DNA of 51,889 nucleotides from Flammeovirga sp. SJP92. GTDB lineage: Bacteria; Bacteroidota; Bacteroidia; Cytophagales; Flammeovirgaceae. Each line of letters opens with the position of its first letter. The stretch's first letter is position 1. The stretch lies in the NCBI RefSeq assembly GCF_001583495.1, contig NZ_LQAQ01000107.1, positions 1-51,889 of the forward strand, given 5' to 3'. Positions 28,142 through 37,933 of this stretch are shown in pieces. Made by a program: the position numbers and the translations under genes. The notes under the pieces were generated by a model that was given only the letters and a program-made list of their open reading frames with translations, ran no database searches and had not been told where the DNA came from.

Positions 28142-31100
28142 ATGTACGAACGATTAGAAAGAAGCAAATCCACTCATTCACGAGATTATGATTCATATAA
28201 CGCAATAAACATAGATCCCTACGAAGAGCAACGTCCAAAACAGCTAATTGCGGGCTATTTTTTCTTTGTTGATAACTGTCTCTATTATGTTAGGAGAACA
28301 GGAGAGGAAGAACCTTATTTTTCTCTTCATCTCAATACCCCAGTTGAAATAAGTAAATATAGGAAATCTGTAAAGGTTGGCGAATTATCCAATTTTAAAC
28401 AACCGCCTTTATTTATTTACAGAGAGATGCTTTTTCATAGATCAACGGATCAAGCAATTTTTGAAAATGAATTACAACAAAATTTCCAAGGGGCATTTGG
28501 TGAAATTGAAACGCTAAAGAAACGAGCCCCTGAAGAAGTGCCTTGTAAGCTCTATGTAAAAAATGATAAAGTCTGTGTAACCGTTTTAAGCAAAGAAGGA
28601 TTATATGATCTGCTTCAGGCATTAGGAATGCATAAAGAAGATATCACTCCGTTGAATTCTAGTGTAGATTTTAATACTATCCTTACTGAAACAGATGTGC
28701 CAGTCACTCTAATATTGGGTGCCTTGGAAACCTTTTTTATTAATAAAGATGCATCATTATTACCTGCACAGCTTTTTAGTAGCGAGACGGAATATAAAAA
28801 ATGGCGAGCTTATCAAGGCAAAAAAGCGAGAAGACATAAAGAGGAAATTGAAAATCTGAGAAAGGCGATTAAGGAACAGGGTGAGGTAATTAATATAGGT
28901 CAAGTTCGGGTTAATCCTAAACTAAATGAAAATGTATTTATTCATTATGATATTACTGTCGCAGATCTAAAAGCTTTAAAACTAACAATTGATATTGGCA
29001 GCTCCTCACAATCGAATCAGCCGGATTGTTTATTGACAGAGGAATTACAAGAAAAAATAGAAAAGATCCTGCTTCATAAAATGGACGAATGGGAATTGTA
29101 TCTCTTCGACAATGCATTTTACTTTTTTCAAAATACCAAGAAGTTGAGCAATGATATTCCGTATGAAAATTCAACATTTGGTTTCCATTTACCTGAACAG
29201 ATCATTCTAGATTTTACTTTACTGGAAAAATTAGAGAGTAGCCTTTTTAATGGACAGTACATAAAGAATAATATCAGACTGGAAGAGGAGTTTTACTTAA
29301 AACCTTTGTCGTTGGACTATGATAAGCTCATAGACGATATTATACAATTAGATCAGGAGTTCAATAAAATTGACCTAATTAATCATTATATCAATGCGCT
29401 TGATGTTGAAATTACTTATGCTTTTGCTTACATGTATTGTACAATCATGGAAGATGGAGGTTTGCTTGAAGGTAAACATATGGCAGAACAGAAGATATTA
29501 AATGAGCAGTTGAGCCTATTGCCTGATCTTCAAAAGATGAAAAATCATCCTCCTTCAATAGATAAATTAAAGCAACGATACGCTGAAAAGACGGGAGGAG
29601 ACACAGCATTGGTTACTCTTTTGAAAAAGAGAATGTATGAGAAGGGATTCATCATGAGTTACTTTTTAAGTGATCACAAAGATTCCCCTTCTGCGTTCGA
29701 TGCAGATAAAATAGGTAGTAAAATATACGTAATTGCAAATAAGGCTTATTATGACCTCAACTCAATTTCTCCACCTGAAAGTAAAGGTTTAGAATATGAT
29801 AGAGAATTATATATATCAACATCAAAAAGCTTTATAGTAGGCGATGCAAGAAAGGCCATCCAAAAAGAGTTAGATCATTTATCAGGAAACCCTGAGAAGT
29901 TTAAACAGTTAGATCAATATTGTATTTCTAAATATGATGAAGGGCTTATACCATTGCTTCAAAGAACACAAGTATGGTATGATGGTTTTGAATTGCCAAA
30001 AGATAGTTATCTGTATGAATGGGTTACAGTAAAGTGGCTGGATGTTACGCCCATAACTCAGGAAGACTTTGAGAAAGAAAAGGTTGACAAGGAATCTGAT
30101 TTACAAGGGTGGTTAATTCAAGATGAAAATGATAGGTTTCGATATAAATTAGGGGATGGAGATACGGTTGAATCAGTAGGAAAGTATTTAGATGTGACAT
30201 TAACCCAACTTCGTGAGGTCAATCAACTTTCAAAAGAGAACGTATTTCAACCAACAGGAGACCAATTTTTAGAACAAAAAGGCAGTTACCTTTTATTGCC
30301 TGTAGATTACGCTCCTGGCTTTGGACAGAAATATTATCAGGAAACCATAGGTTCAGGTGATGGTAAAGAGTATAGAAAAGTAGAACGGGTAAAAGGCAGC
30401 TGGCAACAAAAAGTTTTTTTAAACTATGCTTTTCAGACGAGTCTGTACGGTGCTTTTCTGAATTATTTACCTGCCGACTTTTTTGAGGATACAATGCTTA
30501 CTAATTCATTAAATATGGATTTGCAGATACAGATTACTCCATTTATCATTGCCAACTTTCGATTAGGTGTTGGTTTTGGGGAACATTTGTCCTTAGAGAG
30601 AGGTGATGATAGAAAAATCAGTGTCAACCTTTCTACCTCTATGGTGGCGGTGCTAAAAACTATATCTCCCTACGACGATCAGATTGGAGCCAATTTCCAA
30701 GCAGGAAAAGAATATTCAACAAACGCATTTAAATCATTAAATGGAAGCTATGACTCTTACCGACACTTCTTCGCTTATTTACAGTTGGAAATCTTTAAAA
30801 AGTTTGGTTCTACGGATCAAAATAAGGATAAAGACAACCTCCTGTTAAATCCTAAATTATGGGATGAAAGCGTTAAAAAAGAATTGCTGAAAGGATATAA
30901 AAGAGTCCATATAGATGATAAAAACATTGTAAAGGGTGAGGTGAACTTACCGAATGACATCCTCTCTATTTCTGGTGAATATTATACATTGGAACAGAGT
31001 TCAGAAGTAGTAGAGGGTTTGAAAAAGACTGATTTTACCAATGGTAAATGGCATCTAATGCATAAAACGGATGATAAGGTTTTAAAAACTTCATCAGAAT

Positions 31101-32266
31101 CGAATAAGGTGACCTATGCAGAAATAGATGTGAGTTGTTTTGATAGTAAGTTGGGAGTAAAAGGTACTTATCAGAATATTGAATTCCATAGTAACAAAGA
31201 TAATATTGGGAAGTATTTATCTTTATCATTTTGTGCCAATTCAGATCTTAGCCTATCGGAAGTTTTTAAAAATAAAAATAATTATATTCAATTATTAGGG
31301 ACCTCATGCGGAAATATTATTGACGGATTTAAAAAAATAGCACCAAGTGAAAGAAAATTAGCGAAAGGTTCAAAATTGGCCGACTATTTTAATTCCCATT
31401 TTAAGAAACTTCAAGCAGGAAAAAGTAGTGGCACCTCCTCAAAGGGATATATGAAGTTTCACATCCAAATGATTATAGAAGAAGACGGTTTACATATACA
31501 ATACATCAGAGTTTCAGCTGGAGGTTCTGTAGGGGCAGAAGTAGACACGGGTGTTGCTAGTTTAGAAGGAGAAGCTTCGATAGAAAAAGAGCTTTTTGAG
31601 GTGTCGGCGGATTCCACCTTAAGTTATGTGAGTACAGTATTTAATGCAATTGGTCAAAAAGAATTGAAAAAGAGTACTGATGCAGATAAAGAACTGTTAT
31701 CAGAGTTGATAGCAACACTTTCCAAAAATGTGCTCCGAGAAAAAGGAAAACCTAAGGGAAATAGTATTCCCACTACTACCAAATTTCTTAAAACCTATGG
31801 AGAAAGAGGCAGTAAAGATCTTTACCTCCAGCTTAAAGATAAACTTTTTAGTCTTACTTACATTCAATGGATAAAACACATCAAGAAGAATTCTAGTTTT
31901 TTTATCTCAACACATGATCATGTCCAAGAGCTCACAGATATCATCCAAAAAGGATTTTCTGTGTATAATGCAAAGGGTATAGATCCTGAAACTGCAACTT
32001 GGAAAGGTATGGGGATAAATTGGCTGTCTGAGGAGCAGTGTAAAAATTATTTAGGTAAACTGGATAAAGTACTATCTGCTTATAATAAAAATCCTAAAGC
32101 TCCTTTTGATAAAAATGCAGGTACAATTTCTTCTTTGTATTTACAAAGTGTTCTCAATGGAGAGAGCGATACAAATAAAATGCAAAAGTTCTTTTTCGAA
32201 GATATATTATTTCCACTCTTTATAGAAAATCAAATTCATGAAACACTTACTTATTATAACTATTAG
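28142..32266 (+). CDS. Very large protein with LysM-like segment, possible secreted effector
   Basis: The 1374-residue protein has no signal peptide or clear membrane helix. Residues about 668-715 (YKLGDGDTVESVGKYLDVT, then LREVNQL) look like a LysM repeat, which in known proteins binds peptidoglycan or chitin. A beta-rich stretch near 870-910 (QIQITPFIIANFRLGVGFGE) and a Gly/Ala-rich stretch near 1120-1150 (VSAGGSVGAEVDTGVASLEG) are unassigned. Large signal-less proteins with LysM modules occur at contractile-injection and type VI loci in this phylum, so a secreted effector is plausible. Its last 29 bases overlap the start of an LRR lipoprotein gene. No injection machinery lies in this window. 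Confidence 0.6.
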   Translation: MYERLERSKSTHSRDYDSYNAINIDPYEEQRPKQLIAGYFFFVDNCLYYVRRTGEEEPYFSLHLNTPVEISKYRKSVKVGELSNFKQPPLFIYREMLFHRSTDQAIFENELQQNFQGAFGEIETLKKRAPEEVPCKLYVKNDKVCVTVLSKEGLYDLLQALGMHKEDITPLNSSVDFNTILTETDVPVTLILGALETFFINKDASLLPAQLFSSETEYKKWRAYQGKKARRHKEEIENLRKAIKEQGEVINIGQVRVNPKLNENVFIHYDITVADLKALKLTIDIGSSSQSNQPDCLLTEELQEKIEKILLHKMDEWELYLFDNAFYFFQNTKKLSNDIPYENSTFGFHLPEQIILDFTLLEKLESSLFNGQYIKNNIRLEEEFYLKPLSLDYDKLIDDIIQLDQEFNKIDLINHYINALDVEITYAFAYMYCTIMEDGGLLEGKHMAEQKILNEQLSLLPDLQKMKNHPPSIDKLKQRYAEKTGGDTALVTLLKKRMYEKGFIMSYFLSDHKDSPSAFDADKIGSKIYVIANKAYYDLNSISPPESKGLEYDRELYISTSKSFIVGDARKAIQKELDHLSGNPEKFKQLDQYCISKYDEGLIPLLQRTQVWYDGFELPKDSYLYEWVTVKWLDVTPITQEDFEKEKVDKESDLQGWLIQDENDRFRYKLGDGDTVESVGKYLDVTLTQLREVNQLSKENVFQPTGDQFLEQKGSYLLLPVDYAPGFGQKYYQETIGSGDGKEYRKVERVKGSWQQKVFLNYAFQTSLYGAFLNYLPADFFEDTMLTNSLNMDLQIQITPFIIANFRLGVGFGEHLSLERGDDRKISVNLSTSMVAVLKTISPYDDQIGANFQAGKEYSTNAFKSLNGSYDSYRHFFAYLQLEIFKKFGSTDQNKDKDNLLLNPKLWDESVKKELLKGYKRVHIDDKNIVKGEVNLPNDILSISGEYYTLEQSSEVVEGLKKTDFTNGKWHLMHKTDDKVLKTSSESNKVTYAEIDVSCFDSKLGVKGTYQNIEFHSNKDNIGKYLSLSFCANSDLSLSEVFKNKNNYIQLLGTSCGNIIDGFKKIAPSERKLAKGSKLADYFNSHFKKLQAGKSSGTSSKGYMKFHIQMIIEEDGLHIQYIRVSAGGSVGAEVDTGVASLEGEASIEKELFEVSADSTLSYVSTVFNAIGQKELKKSTDADKELLSELIATLSKNVLREKGKPKGNSIPTTTKFLKTYGERGSKDLYLQLKDKLFSLTYIQWIKHIKKNSSFFISTHDHVQELTDIIQKGFSVYNAKGIDPETATWKGMGINWLSEEQCKNYLGKLDKVLSAYNKNPKAPFDKNAGTISSLYLQSVLNGESDTNKMQKFFFEDILFPLFIENQIHETLTYYNY

Positions 32267-33506
32267 TTTTTGTATAATAATTTCTTGTAAAAATATGAAT
32301 TCACACCAAGAGACAACAGAGATAGCATTAAGTGAAAAATTTAAACACAAATACGCTTATTTCGCTACAAAGATTGATTCAAACGGTTATGTTGAAAGTA
32401 TTGCATATAATGAATCTAATCACCCAAGTTTAAGAGATTTAGGTGATTTAATAACAGAAGTACCAAAAGAGTTTCTTCAGTTTAAACGTGTTAAAAGATT
32501 AAAACTATATCAAAACCAGTTAACAACGCTTCCAGATTTTATACAAGAATTTGATAGTCTAGAAGAACTTGATTTTCATGATAACCCTATAGATGAACTA
32601 CCAGAATGGATAGGTAACCTGAAAAACTTGAAGAAATTAGATCTTTCAAAAACTAATATAAAGGAACTACCTAAAAGTATAACAGCATTGAAACATTTGG
32701 AGGTGCTTTATTTTGAGGAAACTCAAATAAAAGGGTTTCCAGAGGAAGTATTATCTTTTCAATCTAGTTTAAAAAGATTATTTGTGGATGAAGTAGAGCA
32801 ACTTCCTGAAGAAATTAGTGCTTTTGATAAGCTGATTGAAATTGGAGGGAAGATACATAGTTTCAGATACTTGGATAAAATTCCTTTATTAGAAAATATA
32901 TATATCAATGACAGTAAAGCAAATAACTTTCCTCCTGGTTTTGGTCCTATTCATTATCTTTCGGATTTACATCTGATCGATTGTAAATTTATAACCAAAT
33001 TACCATTGACACTAGGCAAAGGTGAGCACTTAGGTGGTATACATACTCCGTTCCCATCATTGTCATTTTGGTTTAGTGGTTGTGAAAAATTACAAGGTTT
33101 ACCGATGACTTTTCAAGGAAAAAGATTTCTTTCTCTTCATCTAAATGGTTGCAAAAACTTTAATTATATGGCTACTGATATGTATATCGGTACTTTTCAA
33201 GCACATGGAAACTATTGGCACAATATGCCTAAGAATTTTTATAAAAATGATGTGAAACATTTCGAAATGTATGACCATAATATCATAACACTACGTGGTA
33301 TTGGTAACTTCAAAAGCTTGAGATTTCTCGAAGTAGCTGATGGTAAAATCCATAAAATTCCGGATGAGATTTGTAATTGTAAAAAACTGATCACTATAGA
33401 TGTTAGTGGTAATCCTATTAAATATATCCCTGATTGCTTGGAGGATTTGGAAGAATTAGGGAATGTTTATGTTCAGAACACTCCTTATTGGGAGGAGAAG
33501 CAGTAA
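32238..33506 (+). CDS. Leucine-rich-repeat lipoprotein
   Basis: The 422-residue protein begins with a lipoprotein signal (MKHLLIITISFCIIISCKN, lipid cysteine C17). From about residue 85 it carries LRRs of the bacterial L-x-x-L-P type (LKLYQNQLTTLPDFIQEF, LDFHDNPIDELPEWIGNL), with less regular repeats in the middle and a capping repeat at the C-terminus. It should sit in the periplasm or at the cell surface and bind protein. Its ATG lies inside the 3' end of the giant gene, so the two are co-translated. An immunity or chaperone role for that partner is inferred from this coupling. Confidence 0.8.
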   Translation: MKHLLIITISFCIIISCKNMNSHQETTEIALSEKFKHKYAYFATKIDSNGYVESIAYNESNHPSLRDLGDLITEVPKEFLQFKRVKRLKLYQNQLTTLPDFIQEFDSLEELDFHDNPIDELPEWIGNLKNLKKLDLSKTNIKELPKSITALKHLEVLYFEETQIKGFPEEVLSFQSSLKRLFVDEVEQLPEEISAFDKLIEIGGKIHSFRYLDKIPLLENIYINDSKANNFPPGFGPIHYLSDLHLIDCKFITKLPLTLGKGEHLGGIHTPFPSLSFWFSGCEKLQGLPMTFQGKRFLSLHLNGCKNFNYMATDMYIGTFQAHGNYWHNMPKNFYKNDVKHFEMYDHNIITLRGIGNFKSLRFLEVADGKIHKIPDEICNCKKLITIDVSGNPIKYIPDCLEDLEELGNVYVQNTPYWEEKQ

Positions 33507-33535
33507 TGTTTTGTTAAATATGTGCTATAATTATG

Positions 33536-33581
33536 CCTTACACTTAGAATAATACAATTTATATATAATCTAAGTGTAAGG
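33536..33581. terminator. Bidirectional terminator-like inverted repeat
   Basis: CCTTACACTTAGA at 33536-33548 pairs perfectly with TCTAAGTGTAAGG at 33569-33581, with a 20-nt loop and a T-run on the right. It lies between the convergent LRR lipoprotein and integrase genes and could serve both. Confidence 0.65.
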
Positions 33582-33603
33582 TAATTTTTTTTAAGTTAAG
33601 AGC

Positions 33604-34791
33604 TTAATTTTTTTCAATCTTCTCAAATTCATTAAAAATCCTTTCCTCCAAAATGATAGCATAGTGATTTTGAGTGGTCACAACGGAGGCATGACCAAGC
33701 ATTTTACTTACAGACTCTAAAGTCATTCCCTTTAAAATCATTAATGTACCAAAAGTTTTACGACCAATTTTTGATGATACATGCTTATCAATACCAATTT
33801 TTTTAGCAATGTTATTCAACGTATAATTATATGCCCTCACTTGCTTATAATCACTTTTTAGATCACGATTTTTAAAATAGTCTTCAATGAGTATAATGGC
33901 TTTTTTTATTAAAGGTATCGTACATCTTTGGTTACTTACTAAGCTAGTCTTATCCCTTTGTATTGAGATATACTTTTGGCCTTTAGTATTGGTTTTATAA
34001 TGCTTTTTGAAGTCAAAATTTTTACATTCATTGAAATGCATTCCTGTGTAGCAGGATAGTAAAAACCAATTTTTTGCTTTTAACTCGTGCTCATTTTTTG
34101 GTCTGTAGTTTTCAAATAATTCCACTTCAGTCTCATCAAGAAAGGTAATATCGCTTGGCTTTCTTTTACCATATTTAGGAGGAGAAACTCGCATGTGGTA
34201 AATCTTATTTTTTTCTGCATAGTTATTAATAGCATTGACTAAGAAATTAATATCCTGTTTCAAGGTACTTTTTGTAACACCTTTTGAAATAAGATCCTCA
34301 TAAATACTTTCAATTTTAGTTGTGTCAAGATATTCAATAGAATTAATACTTAATTTAGTGAGGTGTTCAGTAATTCTATTTCTACAAGAATTTAAATTTC
34401 GGATCCTTGAAGCTGTCTTGATTTTCATTTCACGATCCATGTACATATCAAGGACGTCCTTTAGATTTAAAGACATTTTTTTGCCTCTGTAGATATCTAC
34501 AAGATCGTTCGCAGTAAATGCAATATGAGAAAGCTGAAAGGTATTAGCGATCGATCTAATACTTGCTTCTACTACAAAGAGTGATTCATTTAATGTATGA
34601 GCCTGTGGATGATTAATTATTTTACCTTTTCCGTTCCATTGATCTTTATAGCATTTAACTCCTGTATTTAGTCCAGAACGGGCTTTTACTCCATTTACAG
34701 TGATCCACATTAGTATGGACCCTTTATTATTAGATCTGTTTGTACGGTAAAACAATGAGGTGACAAGATTCATTGGACTGATAAAGTTCAT
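33604..34791 (-). CDS. Tyrosine recombinase (element integrase)
   Basis: The ATG at 34789-34791 gives 395 residues; a GTG three codons upstream is the longer alternative used for the numbering here. The N-terminal part has an arm-binding region (GVKARSGLNTGVKCY) and a SAM-like domain. The catalytic domain shows CYTGMHFNE, where the usual first Arg is His255, K344-I-G-R347-K-T-F, L-G-H370 and the nucleophile Y380 in NHYAII. Loss of the first Arg at this place is common in Bacteroidota integrases. It should integrate and excise the element. It is transcribed away from the core genes to its right, as expected for an integrase at the right end. Confidence 0.9.
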   Translation of the reverse strand: MNFISPMNLVTSLFYRTNRSNNKGSILMWITVNGVKARSGLNTGVKCYKDQWNGKGKIINHPQAHTLNESLFVVEASIRSIANTFQLSHIAFTANDLVDIYRGKKMSLNLKDVLDMYMDREMKIKTASRIRNLNSCRNRITEHLTKLSINSIEYLDTTKIESIYEDLISKGVTKSTLKQDINFLVNAINNYAEKNKIYHMRVSPPKYGKRKPSDITFLDETEVELFENYRPKNEHELKAKNWFLLSCYTGMHFNECKNFDFKKHYKTNTKGQKYISIQRDKTSLVSNQRCTIPLIKKAIILIEDYFKNRDLKSDYKQVRAYNYTLNNIAKKIGIDKHVSSKIGRKTFGTLMILKGMTLESVSKMLGHASVVTTQNHYAIILEERIFNEFEKIEKN

Positions 34792-34830
34792 AGTATTCAC
34801 GTTAGTAGCACACTTTTTTTTGTTGGTACG

Positions 34831-34852
34831 TGTGATACTAAATGTGATACTA
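34831..34852. repeat. Twin direct repeat upstream of the integrase
   Basis: TGTGATACTA occurs at 34831-34840 and again at 34843-34852, two bases apart, 40-60 bases before the integrase start. It could be an arm-type integrase site, an excisionase or repressor operator, or part of the attachment region. Confidence 0.5.
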
Positions 34853-35086
34853 GTAAAGTGAAAAATAGAAGTTTTTATTATCTCTTTTTAAAGAATATTA
34901 TAGCAGAAATAGGTGTTTTTGCGGTATAAAATGAATGTGATTATCAAAAAAATTGTCCTTATTTTTAGTCATGACAAAATTACAAAATTAAAGTAGAAAC
35001 GAAAATCACAATCTCGTAAACTTTGTGAAAGTCTAGCTGAAGGTTGTATTCAATGTTTTAAGAGAGATTAAAATCAAAGAAGAAAA

Positions 35087-35629
35087 TTATAAATCAAGCA
35101 TATAGCCAAATTGATCAAACCAATTAGAGCAAAAGAGGGCCACATTTTTCAAGTTGCTTTTAATGTCATCATGAGTCATTTGTGCTTCTTGATCAATGCA
35201 TTTGATATAATACTGTTGTCCTTTTATGGTCACTGTTTCAGTATCTTCACTCTTTTCTGAAACTACTTCACAAGTATAAAATGGAGCCTTAGTACTGGAG
35301 ATAGTAGTACCTGTGATATTTTTAGAAGGAGTGATACCTAAGTGAAAAGTATCAAAAGATGCTATTTCCTTTTCTTCTCCCATTTTCTTTAAATCTACAT
35401 GAACGGTATAGCCATCAGGTAAATGATCTTTAAATACATTTTCCCCTCTCGTTATTGCTTCTTGTTCAGGAATAGTAGTTTCAGAAATATCTATCAATAT
35501 AGTAAGTGCATGGTCATCAACTTTTAAAAGATCAACATGAGTATTTGTTAATCTTCTAAGATGTACAGCGTGATGTTGGATGCTGTTCTTGGCTTCTTCT
35601 GTAATATTTAATGATCTTATATTTTTCAT
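35087..35629 (-). CDS. Conserved-looking soluble protein, unknown
   Basis: The 180-residue product has no signal or membrane helix. It has helical N-terminal residues (EEAKNSIQHHAVHLRRLTN), a beta-like centre and FCSNWFDQFGYMLDL at the end. No family is recognised. It is the first gene right of the integrase and shares strand with the next gene 49 bases upstream, so the two may be an operon. It is probably the first core gene beyond the element, but could be its last passenger. Confidence 0.6.
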   Translation of the reverse strand: MKNIRSLNITEEAKNSIQHHAVHLRRLTNTHVDLLKVDDHALTILIDISETTIPEQEAITRGENVFKDHLPDGYTVHVDLKKMGEEKEIASFDTFHLGITPSKNITGTTISSTKAPFYTCEVVSEKSEDTETVTIKGQQYYIKCIDQEAQMTHDDIKSNLKNVALFCSNWFDQFGYMLDL

Positions 35630-35678
35630 AATTTAATTCAATTAAAGAAAGGAAAACGATTTAAATAAAAATTATACC

Positions 35679-36065
35679 CTATAAGAATAGGCCTTCAGAG
35701 GTCTCAAAATCAAAAATAGAAATCTGCTTGTTTTCCCGCCCTAATCTTATGGCTTCTTCTTTATCTTCCACATACATTACAGAATCGAAGTAATAAAGAA
35801 AGTTCTGAGGGTCATGCCAACCTCCTATGAGTTTTTGGTGTTTTAGAGCATGTCTGATGCAGAACTTAATTCCTTCGTTATCAAATTTATTTTGTGTTGC
35901 TTGAAAAGCTATGATGTAGCCTTTTTCCTTTTTGAAGATTTCTTTGGTAGAAAGGTCGAATGTAAAACCTAATTTATTTCTTTGAGCAATAGATTTTATT
36001 CTATCTACTAAGAGTTTGAGCGTCTCGTCGTGCTCTGTTTTTATGAAATGATCTGGAGAATTCAT
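35679..36065 (-). CDS. Small conserved protein, unknown
   Basis: The ATG complementary to 36063-36065 gives 128 residues; a TTG nine codons earlier is the alternative. It contains GYIIAFQATQNKF, IGGWHDPQNFLYYFDSVMY and EDKEEAIRLGRENKQISIF, a pattern of GGW...YYFDS...A...N-Q that recurs in small bacterial proteins of unknown function. The gene is 49 bases upstream of its minus-strand neighbour. No enzyme motif is seen. Confidence 0.65.
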   Translation of the reverse strand: MNSPDHFIKTEHDETLKLLVDRIKSIAQRNKLGFTFDLSTKEIFKKEKGYIIAFQATQNKFDNEGIKFCIRHALKHQKLIGGWHDPQNFLYYFDSVMYVEDKEEAIRLGRENKQISIFDFETSEGLFL

Positions 36066-36311
36066 GAGAAATTTGTATGTAATCTGAAACAAAAGAGTGT
36101 CTGTTCCATTGTAATTGTCTTTGTTAGATGGTGTTCAATTATGGCACCAAAATTCAATTATTCAAGAAAGTATTTAATGATTTTATATAAATGTTAATTA
36201 GTGATTTGAGTCAGAGTTATTTAAGTGATATAGTTGGAGTTTTGGGCTGTAATTAAATGGCTTCTACCATTATTGGAATTTAACTTAAGTAATCAATTAA
36301 ACTTTCATCAC

Positions 36312-36554
36312 ATGCCCACTTCTAGAAGATCAAAACAGCTTATAGTAGCGATGAATACACACAAAGCGATGTCTTTGCAGAACTTGTCAAGAATCTTAGG
36401 AATTCCTTTTTCAACTTATGAACTTAATACTATCATTGAACAGTTTGAAAAAGAAGGCATAGTAGAGGGAGTAGAAATAAGCCCTAGAGGAACTTTTGCC
36501 ACATTGACTAAAGTTGGAACACAATTATCTTCTGATATTCTTGAAAGTAGATAA
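36312..36554 (+). CDS. Small winged-helix-like protein
   Basis: The ATG at 36312 gives 80 residues and places MPTSRRSKQLIVAMN at the start; an earlier ATG at 36234 would add 26 residues of low-quality sequence. The order helix, SLQNLSRILGIPFSTYEL, then EKEGIVEGVEISPRGTFATLT fits a small winged-helix DNA-binding fold: helix-turn-helix followed by a beta hairpin. It may be a transcriptional regulator. Its terminator is shared with the convergent J-domain gene. Confidence 0.5.
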   Translation: MPTSRRSKQLIVAMNTHKAMSLQNLSRILGIPFSTYELNTIIEQFEKEGIVEGVEISPRGTFATLTKVGTQLSSDILESR

Positions 36555-36575
36555 ACAGTAAATAGTTCTTTAAAA

Positions 36576-36607
36576 AAGGCATTGTCATAAATTATTGACA
36601 ATGCCTT
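36576..36607. terminator. Bidirectional terminator
   Basis: AAGGCATTGTCA pairs with TGACAATGCCTT around an 8-nt loop, between convergent genes. The right arm covers the end of the J-domain gene. Confidence 0.8.
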
Positions 36608-37683
36608 CTGAATTGGTAAAGTGCTTCTGCGTAACCTTGTTTTGCTGAAGTTTCCCAATAAATACATGCGTTATTAGAATTTTTCTGACTCAATTCATAG
36701 TGCCATCCTAAATAATAGTTGGCCAACGCCTTCTGTTTTTTGAAGTTTAAAGCTTGTAATAAGTATTGCTGTGATAAGTTGAATTGACGCCCGTTTTGAA
36801 GTGCTACTCCTGTCATTAATATACTTTCCTCATAATGTATACTTTCTTTGGTTACTTTCTGAAAGCATTTAGTAGCTTTTTCATATTCCATTAAAAGATC
36901 ATTATAAGTTTTGCCCATCCAAAAATCAATCTCACTTCCACCATTTTTATATTCATAAGCTAATTCAAAAGCTTGTATAGCTCCAATGCCGTCACCATCC
37001 AAATAAAGTGCTCTTCCTTTATAATAATATAAATCTCCAGAAAAGGCGGTCTCCCCCTTCATTTCTCTTTCAACATTTTGAATATGATACAATGCTGAGG
37101 ATGGATTTTTAGATAAAACTTCAATTCCTGATTGAATTACTTTTGCTCTTTGATAATCCTCAAATTCAAGCAACTGTTTAATATCTTTGTGAGCGAGGCG
37201 TATTCTGTTTTCTTTTAGATTTGTTAAGCCAGAAGCATAAGCCTTGTCTGCCAGTTTACTCTGGTGCTGGACAAAAAAAGAAATAAGCCCAATCATGGCT
37301 ACCACGTACCCGCCTACGATATAGGGTACATATTTCTTGTATTGCTTCTTCTCCTTTATCTTTTCTTCCTGAACGTTAGTTCGATAATCTTCTCTTCTTT
37401 GTTCTTCTTCTGGAGTGTATGCCCTTTGTGTAGGAGGATTCTCAGTAGTTGCAGTAGTATTATGAAATGAAAAGTAATTTAATCCGTTATCGTATTGAAA
37501 TTTTTTAGTGTCATCATAAAGAGTATTGTAGGCTTCATTGATGAGTTTGAATTTTTCTTCAAAATCTGAATTACTTTTATTTACATCAGGATGATACTTT
37601 TTAGCTAAAGTCAGGTAAGCTTTTTTTATTTCTCTTTTTCCTGCACTTCTATCAATCCCCAGTATGTCGTAATAATTATCCAT
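36592..37683 (-). CDS. J-domain co-chaperone with membrane helix and TPR-like tail
   Basis: The 363-residue protein begins with a J domain (residues 2-67, HPD at 31-33), followed by a charged linker, one transmembrane helix at about 119-138 and a helical tail of TPR-like repeats ([20 protein letters not shown] and [13 protein letters not shown]). The HPD motif is what stimulates DnaK ATPase in this family. A membrane-tethered J-protein probably recruits Hsp70 to the inner membrane. It is transcribed alone, with a bidirectional terminator at its 3' end. Confidence 0.85.
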   Translation of the reverse strand: MDNYYDILGIDRSAGKREIKKAYLTLAKKYHPDVNKSNSDFEEKFKLINEAYNTLYDDTKKFQYDNGLNYFSFHNTTATTENPPTQRAYTPEEEQRREDYRTNVQEEKIKEKKQYKKYVPYIVGGYVVAMIGLISFFVQHQSKLADKAYASGLTNLKENRIRLAHKDIKQLLEFEDYQRAKVIQSGIEVLSKNPSSALYHIQNVEREMKGETAFSGDLYYYKGRALYLDGDGIGAIQAFELAYEYKNGGSEIDFWMGKTYNDLLMEYEKATKCFQKVTKESIHYEESILMTGVALQNGRQFNLSQQYLLQALNFKKQKALANYYLGWHYELSQKNSNNACIYWETSAKQGYAEALYQFRRHCQ

Positions 37684-37933
37684 GTAATATAATATAGAAC
37701 TTGAATGCTAAGTACTAAGACAAAATTAGTTGTCAATTATTTTTGGCTTTGTACATTATTTGTATTAAGCAGTAGCAATATGAAATTTTTATTGAAAACG
37801 AAAATAGGATATTTATTATTAATAATGAGAAATATTAAAGAAAATTAGGACCATTATACCATCACTTTAAGTTTGATAACTTGCTTAAAAAGAATTATTT
37901 GAGTTCGATGTGCATAATGATCCTAATCTATAG

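Noticed and set aside
33604-34791. Insertion sequence or transposase
   Set aside because: The motifs are those of a tyrosine recombinase, and no flanking inverted repeats of an IS type or DDE transposase were seen anywhere in the window.
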